This document shows, piece after piece, positions 50,977-59,147 of a stretch of 64,000 bases of DNA; position 1 is the stretch's first letter; every line of letters begins with the position of its first letter. The notes under the pieces were generated by a model. The model made no database searches. It was not told the origin of the DNA and saw only the letters and a list, made by a program, of their open reading frames with translations. Both the position numbers and the translations under genes were made by a program. The stretch covers positions 1-64,000 of the forward strand of contig CAZDWJ010000004.1 in assembly GCA_964509195.1 (NCBI GenBank). The letters run 5' to 3'. The DNA comes from UBA4802 sp964509195. GTDB taxonomy: Bacteria > Spirochaetota > UBA4802 > UB4802.

Positions 50977-52437
50977 CTATCGCTTTCCCCCTAATAAAGA
51001 ACCTAAAATTCCTCGTACTATCTGCCGCCCCACTGTACTGCCAACAGTGCGCGCTGCACTTTTAAGCATTGCTTCCATAAGGGTATCTCCCTTTCTCCCA
51101 GGGGTTTTAGCTTCTTTTTGTGTAGCTTTACTTTCCTCTTTTTCTATCGTAGACCTGGCAGATCGTTCTTTTAACATTTCATATGCTGATTCTCTGTCGA
51201 TAATTTTTTCATACGCACCTTTCACTGGAGAATTTTCAATAATAGAAATACGCTCCTGTTGTGTAATTGGCCCTATTTGTGCGTGCGGAGGGAGAATAAA
51301 TGCTCTCTGTACAATTCCTGGTTTGCCATCTTCTTCTAAAAATGACACTAACGCTTCACCTACAGCAAGTTCGGTGATAGCTTTTTCAACATCAAGTTTT
51401 GGGTTAGCTCTGAAGGTTTGTGCAGCAGCTTTTACTGCTTTCTGATCCTGTGGGGTGAATGCCCTGAGTGCATGTTGAACGCGGTTTCCAAGTTGTCCCA
51501 GCACGGTTTGTGGAATATCCAGAGGGTTTTGTGTTACAAAGTAAACCCCAACACCCTTAGAGCGGATAAGGCGCACAACCTGCTCAATTTTTTCAAGAAG
51601 TGCTTTTGGCGCATCTGAAAATAAAAGGTGCGCTTCATCAAAGAAGAACACTATTTTGGGTTTATCTAAATCTCCAACCTCAGGTAGTATTTCAAAGAGT
51701 TCTGCCAGAAGCCACAGCAAAAATGTTGCATACAGTTTGGGAGAGTTGATAAGCTGGTCGGCTGCAAGAATATTAATATATCCTTTCCCCTTTTCGTCAG
51801 TCTGGATAAAATCTTCAATGTTGAGTGCAGGTTCGCCAAAAAAAAGTTCTGCACCCTGATTTTGTAATTCTAAAATACTGCGCTGTATGGCTCCAACACT
51901 GGCAGTTGATACTTTTCCGTATTCAGTGTTGAATTCTGAAGCGTTGTCGCCAACAAACTGCAGCATTGCGCGTAAATCTTTAATATCCAGAATAGGCAGA
52001 CCATTGTCGTCGGCAATTTTAAAAATAAGGTTAAGTGTGCCGGTTTGTGTATCGTTAAGATTCAGTATTCTGCTTAACAGCATAGGTCCCATATCGGTAA
52101 CTGTTGTTCTGATAGGATGTCCTGATTTGCCGTAAAGATCCCAGAATATAACAGGATATCCTTCATACGTATGATCAGTTACTTTCAACTTTTTAAGACG
52201 CTCATTAATTTTTTCATTGGGTTTGCCAGGCTTACTTATGCCTGACAAATCGCCTTTAACATCGGCCATGAATACAGGCACTCCCGAACGGCTGAAATTT
52301 TCGGCCATAACCTGCAGCGTCACGGTTTTGCCTGTGCCGGTAGCTCCTGCTATGAGCCCGTGCCTGTTTGCCATACGGGGGATTATGTAACAGTCACTAT
52401 CGCCCTTTGCTATTTTAAATAATTCAGCAGAAGCCAT
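50977..52437 (-). CDS. HerA/DUF853-like ATPase
   Basis: 486 residues. Walker A HGLIAGATGTGKTVTLQVMA, FMADVKGDLSGISKPG, Walker B PKIVFFFDEAHLLFSDAPKA, VGVYFVTQNPLDIPQTVLGQ, and Arg-finger-like GNRVQHALRAFTPQDQKAVK. The C-terminus carries a basic Gly-rich tail (RQIVRGILGSLLGGKR) typical of the DUF853 family, a hexameric HerA-FtsK-type ATPase related to DNA export or end-processing. CAGGAGG precedes the ATG. It is a single gene; no NurA nuclease is adjacent. Function in bacteria is not established. Confidence 0.9.
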   Translation of the reverse strand: MASAELFKIAKGDSDCYIIPRMANRHGLIAGATGTGKTVTLQVMAENFSRSGVPVFMADVKGDLSGISKPGKPNEKINERLKKLKVTDHTYEGYPVIFWDLYGKSGHPIRTTVTDMGPMLLSRILNLNDTQTGTLNLIFKIADDNGLPILDIKDLRAMLQFVGDNASEFNTEYGKVSTASVGAIQRSILELQNQGAELFFGEPALNIEDFIQTDEKGKGYINILAADQLINSPKLYATFLLWLLAELFEILPEVGDLDKPKIVFFFDEAHLLFSDAPKALLEKIEQVVRLIRSKGVGVYFVTQNPLDIPQTVLGQLGNRVQHALRAFTPQDQKAVKAAAQTFRANPKLDVEKAITELAVGEALVSFLEEDGKPGIVQRAFILPPHAQIGPITQQERISIIENSPVKGAYEKIIDRESAYEMLKERSARSTIEKEESKATQKEAKTPGRKGDTLMEAMLKSAARTVGSTVGRQIVRGILGSLLGGKR

Positions 52438-52536
52438 ACTTTCCTCCTGAATCTTTTTTATCTTGAAATATAAGGAATGAATACATTCATAATAACAAGA
52501 TTGTGAGGTTCGTCAACACAATTATTAGTATTCTGT

Positions 52537-55500
52537 TTATTTTATTTCCAAATGGTACTCCTGCAATGATTTGGGAGTTTCATCTCCATACTTTTTACGC
52601 ATTTCAATTCCCGTTACCGCTGCTTTAGCTGCGGCGATAGTTGTTATGTAGGGTATCTTATACCTGATAGCAGCCTTACGGATATACGAATCATCCCATT
52701 TGCTTGATGGTCCGTAGGGAGTGTTGATGATGAGATTAATTTCCCTATTTTTAATCTTGTCGATGATATTGGGCCTTCCTTCCTGAAGTTTCAATACCAT
52801 TTGAGAAGGGATACCGTGCTCATTGAGATACTGTGATGTCCCTTCAGTTGCAAAAATGGAAAACCCCAATTTATGAAAGTTTTTTGCAACCTCAAGTGCA
52901 CCTTCGCGATCTTTGCGGTTAACAGTAATAAGGACGGTTCCTTCTAGTGGCAGGCGCTGACCCGCTGCATCCTGTGCTTTGAAATATGCAACGCCAAAGT
53001 TCTCGGCAATACCCAGCACTTCACCTGTGGAACGCATCTCAGGGCCAAGCACAGGGTCAACTTCGGGGAACATATTGAATGGGAAAACTGCTTCTTTCAC
53101 TCCAAAATGTTTAATAGGTGTTTTTGTAAGATTAAATGAAGATAGCGTGTCGCCCAGTATGATCTTTGTTGCAATTTTAGCCATTGGGATGCCACATACT
53201 TTTGAAACTAGTGGCACTGTTCGCGATGCTCGTGGGTTAGCTTCTAATATATACACGGTATCATTTGCAATTGCATATTGAATATTAAGAAGACCAACAA
53301 CTTTTAACTCCAGTGCAATGCTTTTGGTATATTCCTCAATTGTGGCAAGGTGTTTCTTGCTTATATTGTAGGGAGGAATGGCACAGGCAGAGTCGCCGGA
53401 GTGAACGCCAGCAAGTTCTATGTGTTCCATAACAGCAGGAACAAAGGCATCATTGCCATCTGATATTGCATCGGCTTCACATTCAATTGCATTGTCAAGA
53501 AATCTGTCTATGAGAATTGGTCTCTCAGGCGATACCTCAACGGCTGCTTTGACATATTGCTTGAGCATATTTTCATCGTATACTATCTCCATTGCCCTGC
53601 CGCCAAGCACATACGAAGGGCGCACCATAAGGGGATACCCAATAGATTGTGCGATAGCCATAGCTTCCTCAAGCGATGAAGCCATACCTGATTCTGGCTG
53701 AGGAATTCCCAACGTTTTTATCACTTTTCGGAATCGGTCTCTATCCTCGGCAAGGTCAATTGAATCAACAGATGTACCTAAAATTTTAACCCCTGCCTTG
53801 ACAAGATCACCGGCAATATTGAGTGGGGTTTGACCGCCAAATTGCACTATGACACCTTCCGGCTTTTCTTTTTCGTAAATGCTCAATACATCTTCAACAG
53901 TGAGAGGCTCAAAATACAATTTATCGGCAGTGTCATAATCTGTTGACACAGTTTCAGGATTGCAGTTTACAATAATAGCTTCATATCCTGCATCTTTAAT
54001 GGCAAAGGCTGCGTGGACACAGCAGTAGTCAAATTCAATACCTTGGCCAATTCTGTTAGGGCCGCCACCAAGGACCATAATTTTTTTTCTGTTGGTAACA
54101 GTAACTTTATCTGGTGCATTATATGTTGAATAGTAATACGCAGCGTTTTCCACACCACTCACCGGTACCGGTTCCCAACGTTCAACAACACCCAGATTAA
54201 TCCTTTGTCTGCGAATAGAGTCTTCAGGGATATCAAGGATTTTAGAAAGATACTTATCAGCAAAACCCCACTGTTTGGCAGTTGTAAGCAGTGAGTCAGG
54301 CAGTGATTTGCCTTTATATTGTAGCATCTGGTTTTCAAGCTCTACCAGCTCTTTCATCTGCTGAATAAAATATGGCTTAATATGGGTGCGTTCATACAGT
54401 GTGTTCACGTCTGCACCTTTTCGTAGTGCTTCATACATAATAAATTGACGTTCGCTGGTTGGTGTGCTAACAAGCCGCAAAAGTTCATCCAGATCTAACT
54501 GGTGAAAATTTTTTGCAAAGCCAAGGCCATATCTGCCAATTTCTAAAGACCTTATGGCTTTTTGTAACGCTTCCTTGTAGTTCTTTCCTATACTCATAAC
54601 TTCGCCCACAGAACGCATCTGTGTGCCAAGTTTGTCTTCCACACCTTTGAATTTTTCAAACCCCCACCGTGCAAATTTTACCACCACGTAATCGCCCGAT
54701 GGAGTATACTTATCCAGTGTTCCATCACGCCAGTAGGGTATTTCATCAAGCGTTAAACCAGCTGCAAGCAATGATGACACAAAAGCTATGGGAAAACCCG
54801 TAGCTTTTGACGCTAATGCGGATGAACGTGATGTACGAGGATTAATTTCAATTACTACTATTTTGCCAGTTTTTGGGTCATGGGCAAATTGTACGTTAGT
54901 GCCGCCAATTACTTTTATTGCCTCAACAATTTTATATGAGTATTCCTGAAGCCTCTTTTGCGTTTCCTGGCTTATGGTAAGCATTGGTGCCGTACAGAAA
55001 GAATCCCCTGTATGAATACCCATTGCATCAACGTTTTCAATGAAGCATACGGTAATCATGTTATTTTTTGCATCGCGCACCACTTCAAGTTCCAGCTCTT
55101 CCCAGCCAATGACTGATTCCTCAACAAGAACCTGACCAATCATGCTTGCCGATAACCCACGCGAAACAACTGTTTCAAGCTCTTCCATGTTATATACATG
55201 ACCACCTCCAGTGCCGCCTAATGTATAGGCAGGGCGAATAACCAGTGGGAAGCCCAATTTGTCAGCTATTTTTTTTGCTTCTTCTATGCTGTAGGCTGGT
55301 TCGCTTTGTGGCATTGGGATGCCAAGCGCATTCATTGTATTTTTAAATGCAATGCGGTCTTCTCCACGCTCTATCGCATCAACTTCAACGCCTATTATTT
55401 TTACACCATAGTTCTGTAAAATGCCGCGTTTAGATAGCTCAGAGGAAAGATTCAGTCCTGTTTGCCCTCCTAAGTTGGGAAGCAGCGCATCAGGTTTTTC

Positions 55501-55740
55501 CTTTTCAATAATTTTTGTAAGGGAATCAACGGTAAGCGGTTCAATATAGGTGACATCTGCCATTCCAGGGTCAGTCATTATTGTGGCAGGGTTTGAATTA
55601 ACAAGAACTATCTCATAGCCTAATTTTTTTAGAGCTTTACAGGCCTGAGTACCAGAATAATCAAACTCACATGCTTGACCAATAACTATAGGGCCTGAGC
55701 CTATGATCATTACTTTGTGGATGTCACTTCGTTTTGGCAA
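52537..55740 (-). CDS. carB: Carbamoyl-phosphate synthase large subunit
   Basis: It makes carbamoyl phosphate for arginine and pyrimidine synthesis from the ammonia supplied by CarA. 1067 residues, the normal length. Two homologous ATP-grasp halves: VMIIGSGPIVIGQACEFDYS and IMVLGGGPNRIGQGIEFDYC, EIVLVNSNPATIMTDPGMAD, PEGVIVQFGGQTPLNIA, VIEINPRTSRSSALASKATG, YILEANPRASRTVPLVSKVC, plus the C-terminal allosteric MGS-like domain (FSIFATEGTSQYLNEHGIPS, LIINTPYGPSSKWDD). The start is TTG at 55740 with GGAGG seven bases upstream. carA is not in the window. Confidence 0.97.
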   Translation of the reverse strand: MPKRSDIHKVMIIGSGPIVIGQACEFDYSGTQACKALKKLGYEIVLVNSNPATIMTDPGMADVTYIEPLTVDSLTKIIEKEKPDALLPNLGGQTGLNLSSELSKRGILQNYGVKIIGVEVDAIERGEDRIAFKNTMNALGIPMPQSEPAYSIEEAKKIADKLGFPLVIRPAYTLGGTGGGHVYNMEELETVVSRGLSASMIGQVLVEESVIGWEELELEVVRDAKNNMITVCFIENVDAMGIHTGDSFCTAPMLTISQETQKRLQEYSYKIVEAIKVIGGTNVQFAHDPKTGKIVVIEINPRTSRSSALASKATGFPIAFVSSLLAAGLTLDEIPYWRDGTLDKYTPSGDYVVVKFARWGFEKFKGVEDKLGTQMRSVGEVMSIGKNYKEALQKAIRSLEIGRYGLGFAKNFHQLDLDELLRLVSTPTSERQFIMYEALRKGADVNTLYERTHIKPYFIQQMKELVELENQMLQYKGKSLPDSLLTTAKQWGFADKYLSKILDIPEDSIRRQRINLGVVERWEPVPVSGVENAAYYYSTYNAPDKVTVTNRKKIMVLGGGPNRIGQGIEFDYCCVHAAFAIKDAGYEAIIVNCNPETVSTDYDTADKLYFEPLTVEDVLSIYEKEKPEGVIVQFGGQTPLNIAGDLVKAGVKILGTSVDSIDLAEDRDRFRKVIKTLGIPQPESGMASSLEEAMAIAQSIGYPLMVRPSYVLGGRAMEIVYDENMLKQYVKAAVEVSPERPILIDRFLDNAIECEADAISDGNDAFVPAVMEHIELAGVHSGDSACAIPPYNISKKHLATIEEYTKSIALELKVVGLLNIQYAIANDTVYILEANPRASRTVPLVSKVCGIPMAKIATKIILGDTLSSFNLTKTPIKHFGVKEAVFPFNMFPEVDPVLGPEMRSTGEVLGIAENFGVAYFKAQDAAGQRLPLEGTVLITVNRKDREGALEVAKNFHKLGFSIFATEGTSQYLNEHGIPSQMVLKLQEGRPNIIDKIKNREINLIINTPYGPSSKWDDSYIRKAAIRYKIPYITTIAAAKAAVTGIEMRKKYGDETPKSLQEYHLEIK

Positions 55741-56151
55741 GGTATTCCTCCATTAGTTTTTGCATATTTGCACATAAATGTGTAATATGGTTGTATAGTG
55801 TCAATTAAAAATAGATTAATTACAACTTTTATGGAATATCTAAAAACTGGATTTATCCTGAAAATATATTATAAAAAAGGCAGTTTTTTTACTGTGTATG
55901 CTCACAAAGGAATATCATTAAATTTAGTTTTTAGGGGTTCCCTTATTTTTTGCTTGCTATTTTATATCAGTACAATTTAAATATTTATTAAAGCATCATT
56001 AGCGTTAGAGCATAGCATGATAAGAAGTTTTCACGCAGGGAACGCAGAGGTTATGCAAAGAATGAAGAATCTATAATTTTAAACGTGATGTTCTATGGTA
56101 CTGCGTACTTTAAAATCATATCATTAGATTCTGTTTCCAGGGAGGGATAGT
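55741..56151. other. Intergenic region with a dispersed repeat fragment
   Basis: No gene supported apart from the ribosome binding site at the right edge (GGAGGG at 56140). Around 56030-56068 a TTCACGCAGGGAACGCAGAGG-type repeat word occurs, which is common as a dispersed repeat in environmental bacteria. It is otherwise AT-rich. Confidence 0.45.
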
Positions 56152-56298
56152 ATGGAAATTATGAGAATATCAGGTGCAGATGTAATTCCTGCTGGATTTT
56201 CAGTTAATAACCAGCAGCAAGAAGAGCCAAAAACACAAACCGAAGTTAAACATGAACCTGAGAAAGTTAAAGAATCAACTATCGATACTTATGCATAG
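56152..56298 (+). CDS. Small hypothetical protein, 48 aa
   Basis: ATG at 56152 preceded by GGAGGG about six bases upstream. The protein starts MEIMRISGADVIPAGFSVNN and then becomes Gln/Glu/Lys-rich (QQQEEPKTQTEVKHEPEKVK), so it is probably disordered. It ends 11 bases before the next gene, which has its own ribosome binding site, so the two are co-transcribed. Family not recognised. Confidence 0.6.
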   Translation: MEIMRISGADVIPAGFSVNNQQQEEPKTQTEVKHEPEKVKESTIDTYA

Positions 56299-56309
56299 AG
56301 GAAAAATAC

Positions 56310-57119
56310 ATGCCAATCACTAAAGCCGAGAAGGCAGCGTACAATGACTTTATTAAGGGATATAAAGCCAAATTAGATGAGTTAACCAAACAGATAAAAG
56401 AAACCGAACAAAAAAAGAAGAAAATGCCTAACATTAAAGGGTACGTCAATATTGAGCTTATTGTATTGTACACAAAGTACATCTATACATTACTCAATAT
56501 GAATAAAGCCTCACTTGACATGCTCAAGATAAAGAATGAGCGTTTTTTAAATGATGCACGCAAAGAATTTTACAGGGTTTTGCAGCTATTTGAAGAGATA
56601 GTTGGTAAGGACATTGACCGCCCGTTAAAAGAAAATGAAGAATATTTACAGACAATAAACAAATTTAATCCCTCGCAGATTCTTAATCTTATAAAAGAGC
56701 TGCATACATTATTACAAAAAATTATGGAAGCATTAGGCGAAAGCTCTAAATGGAAATGGTCCTTTGTGGAACTACAAGGTAGGGTGGCAGTTATTATAAA
56801 AAACCTCATTAATTTCAGTGATTTGCAAAAATACAGGGATCCCCGAAAGGAATTTTACTATGATCGCCAGGAGATGCTGAAGCTTTGTAAACAGGGTTTG
56901 TCCGAAGCTGCAAAACAGTACCGAAATAAGTATGAAATTTCCACCAAATCCTCTGAAGATATATTACGGTCAATAGAACTTTTAACCGCATTGCGCAGGA
57001 TTAACATTTTATTTGGCGAATCAGAAGAAGCTGAAAAGCTGAAAAACACTATTGAAGCACTGCGGTTGCGGCTGGAAGCTGACGAAAAAGAGGAAGAAGA
57101 AAAAAAGAAGAAAAAATAA
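56310..57119 (+). CDS. Helical cytoplasmic protein of unknown function
   Basis: 269 residues, highly helical and charged: EKAAYNDFIKGYKAKLDELT, NIELIVLYTKYIYTLLNMNK, RKEFYRVLQLFEEIVGKDID, WSFVELQGRVAVIIKNLINF, QEMLKLCKQGLSEAAKQYRN, and a Glu/Lys-rich tail EEEEKKKKK. No signal peptide. GAGGAAAAATAC precedes the ATG. It lies directly upstream of the hrcA promoter and downstream of a 48-residue gene. The style resembles uncharacterised spirochaetal proteins; I cannot assign a function. Confidence 0.7.
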   Translation: MPITKAEKAAYNDFIKGYKAKLDELTKQIKETEQKKKKMPNIKGYVNIELIVLYTKYIYTLLNMNKASLDMLKIKNERFLNDARKEFYRVLQLFEEIVGKDIDRPLKENEEYLQTINKFNPSQILNLIKELHTLLQKIMEALGESSKWKWSFVELQGRVAVIIKNLINFSDLQKYRDPRKEFYYDRQEMLKLCKQGLSEAAKQYRNKYEISTKSSEDILRSIELLTALRRINILFGESEEAEKLKNTIEALRLRLEADEKEEEEKKKKK

Positions 57120-57172
57120 GCCTATATACAAAAAAATATCCATATAATTTGAACATTTTTAAGCAAAATGAC

Positions 57173-57229
57173 TTGACGAGTGCTAATTTTTTTAGTACAT
57201 TATTAGCACTCATATAGATAGAGTGCTAA
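57173..57229 (+). promoter_or_regulatory. hrcA operon promoter with CIRCE and extra half-site
   Basis: -35 TTGACG (57173-57178), 17-base spacer, -10 TACATT (57196-57201), then a perfect CIRCE: TTAGCACTC (57203-57211), nine bases, GAGTGCTAA (57221-57229). A further GAGTGCTAA half-site (57178-57186) overlaps the -35 box, so a second HrcA contact over the promoter is possible. The operator ends 20 bases before the hrcA start, so HrcA autoregulates the chaperone operon. Confidence 0.93.
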
Positions 57230-57249
57230 TAATTTCATACGAGGTAGGT

Positions 57250-58296
57250 ATGATGATACTGAAGCAATTAAATGATCGAGAAGCACAGGTTTTAAAAGCA
57301 ATCGTATATGAGTATATATCCACAGGAAAGCCTGTAGGATCACGGTCATTTGTGCAGAAGTATTCCTTCTCACTTTCACCGGCTACAATGCGCAATATAA
57401 TGTTTGACTTAGAGCAAATGGGCTATCTATCACAGCCACATACGTCAGCAGGGCGTATACCCACTGATAAAGGCTATCGCTTTTATGTGGATTCGCTTCT
57501 GGATACCTACGAAACAGTTGCAAAAAATGGCGTGGAGGTGCGGGAGGAACTGCTGACCCATGAGATTGAGCTTGATAAGATATTTATGTCTATTGTAAAG
57601 ATGCTATCGCTTATATCAAAATATACGGGCATAGCACTTATGCCCAAACCTGATTTTACTGTGGTCAAGCATATTGAACTTATATCGCTTACTTCTAATG
57701 AGGTGCTGTTTATTATTGTAACCAGGACTGGTATTGTTATTCATAAAAAGGTAAAGCTTTCCTCACCTGTTAACCAGGATGACCTGTATAAATACTCACG
57801 TTTTCTTACCGCAGAGCTATCGGGCTATTCTCTTATTGAAATAAAGCAAAGCCTGATAAATCAGCTGCGTACTGTTACCGGGATTGAATTACAGGTAAGG
57901 GATATAGCACTGGATATTACAGAATTGGCTCTCAAGGATGAGCAGGAGCCTGATATCTATATTGATGGGATTGAAAATCTTTTGCATATACCCGAAATGG
58001 TTGAAACCGAGAAATTGCGTGAAATGCTGCGCTTTATTGAACAGAAAGACACATTGCGAAAAATAATGGAAGAGTTGCGACAGAAGGAAGGCGTATTTAC
58101 ATTGATTGGCGAGGAAATTAAGGAAATTGCAATACCATGTTGCAGCATTATTGCGTCATCATATAAAATTGGCAACAGTCCTGTTGGTGTTGTTGGCATC
58201 ATTGGTCCAACACGAATGGATTATGAAAAGGTTGTGCCACTAGTAGATTATACGGGGAAAGTGGTTTCTAATTTTCTTACTCAAATGACAAAATAG
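57250..58296 (+). CDS. hrcA: Heat-inducible transcriptional repressor HrcA
   Basis: 348 residues. Winged-helix DNA-binding N-terminus LNDREAQVLKAIVYEYISTG then KPVGSRSFVQKYSFSLSPAT, MRNIMFDLEQMGYLSQPHTS and AGRIPTDKGYRFYVDSLL are highly conserved. The C-terminal half holds the GAF-like dimerisation region and VGVVGIIGPTRMDYEKVVPL. It binds CIRCE and is kept active by GroEL/DnaK. ATG at 57250 or 57253 with GAGGT upstream. Heads the operon with grpE, dnaK and dnaJ. Confidence 0.96.
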   Translation: MMILKQLNDREAQVLKAIVYEYISTGKPVGSRSFVQKYSFSLSPATMRNIMFDLEQMGYLSQPHTSAGRIPTDKGYRFYVDSLLDTYETVAKNGVEVREELLTHEIELDKIFMSIVKMLSLISKYTGIALMPKPDFTVVKHIELISLTSNEVLFIIVTRTGIVIHKKVKLSSPVNQDDLYKYSRFLTAELSGYSLIEIKQSLINQLRTVTGIELQVRDIALDITELALKDEQEPDIYIDGIENLLHIPEMVETEKLREMLRFIEQKDTLRKIMEELRQKEGVFTLIGEEIKEIAIPCCSIIASSYKIGNSPVGVVGIIGPTRMDYEKVVPLVDYTGKVVSNFLTQMTK

Positions 58297-58340
58297 TAAA
58301 ATGCAATAGATTGCACTACCATTGAATGGCAGGGGGAACT

Positions 58341-59084
58341 ATGAGCGGCAAGGATAAAAAGCATCGCAATAATGAACATCACCATGATGCAGCAAGCAAT
58401 GAAATACACGAAGAAAAAAAGGAATTACAAGAAAAGATAAAGCAAGAAGAGCCTGTGGGTGATAGCTCAACGAATCAGCCCTCTGATTCTTTAGAGTCTG
58501 GTGCTTTGCAGGACCAACTACAACAGAAGGAGGATGCATTGCAGAAATTACAGGAAGAACTGAATAAGAAGAACGAGGAATTAACTGCGCTGAAAGATTT
58601 ACTTATACGCAGACAGGCCGATTTTGAAAATTATAAAAAACGCGTCATACGTATGCAGGAGGATGACAGAAAGTTAGCCATAAAGGATATGGCACTGGAT
58701 GTCATCACTATTAATGACGACCTAATACGTGCAATTGATGCAGCTAGCAATGTGCAAACTGTTGAAAATTTAGCAGAGGCACATACTTCGTTTGTTGAAG
58801 GTGTGAAAATCATATCACGCCAGATAGAGGACATGCTGAAGCGCTATGGTGTTGAAGAGATAGAAAGCCTCAATCAACCCTTTGATCCGGAATATAACGA
58901 AGCAATTGAAATTGATGAAAGTACTGATGTTGAAAAGGATACTATTACTAAAGTATATCAAAAAGGCTTTAAGTTAGATAAATATGTTATCAGGGCTGCA
59001 CGGGTTAAGGTGACACGCCCTGCAAAAAAACCTGATAACACCAGTGAAAAAACTGAGGAGAATACGACAGCGTCACCACATTAA
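58341..59084 (+). CDS. grpE: Nucleotide exchange factor GrpE
   Basis: It releases ADP from DnaK. 247 residues, longer than usual because of a His/Glu/Lys-rich N-terminal extension (KHRNNEHHHDAASNE) and a long coiled coil. Core: LLIRRQADFENYKKRVIRMQ, VITINDDLIRAIDAAS, FVEGVKIISRQIEDMLKRYG, VEEIESLNQPFDPEYNEAIE, VTKVYQKGFKLDKYVIRAA-like end. ATG 58341 has AGGGGG upstream. The His-rich stretch could bind metal but is probably incidental. Confidence 0.95.
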   Translation: MSGKDKKHRNNEHHHDAASNEIHEEKKELQEKIKQEEPVGDSSTNQPSDSLESGALQDQLQQKEDALQKLQEELNKKNEELTALKDLLIRRQADFENYKKRVIRMQEDDRKLAIKDMALDVITINDDLIRAIDAASNVQTVENLAEAHTSFVEGVKIISRQIEDMLKRYGVEEIESLNQPFDPEYNEAIEIDESTDVEKDTITKVYQKGFKLDKYVIRAARVKVTRPAKKPDNTSEKTEENTTASPH

Positions 59085-59147
59085 TATGCTATGAACAATG
59101 ATATTAACTATCATTAACAATATATTCATAATAAAAGGAGAACGACT

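Noticed and set aside
55798..55980. 60-codon + strand frame upstream of the small gene at 56152
   Set aside because: It lies in AT-rich spacer, with no ribosome binding site and low-complexity sequence.
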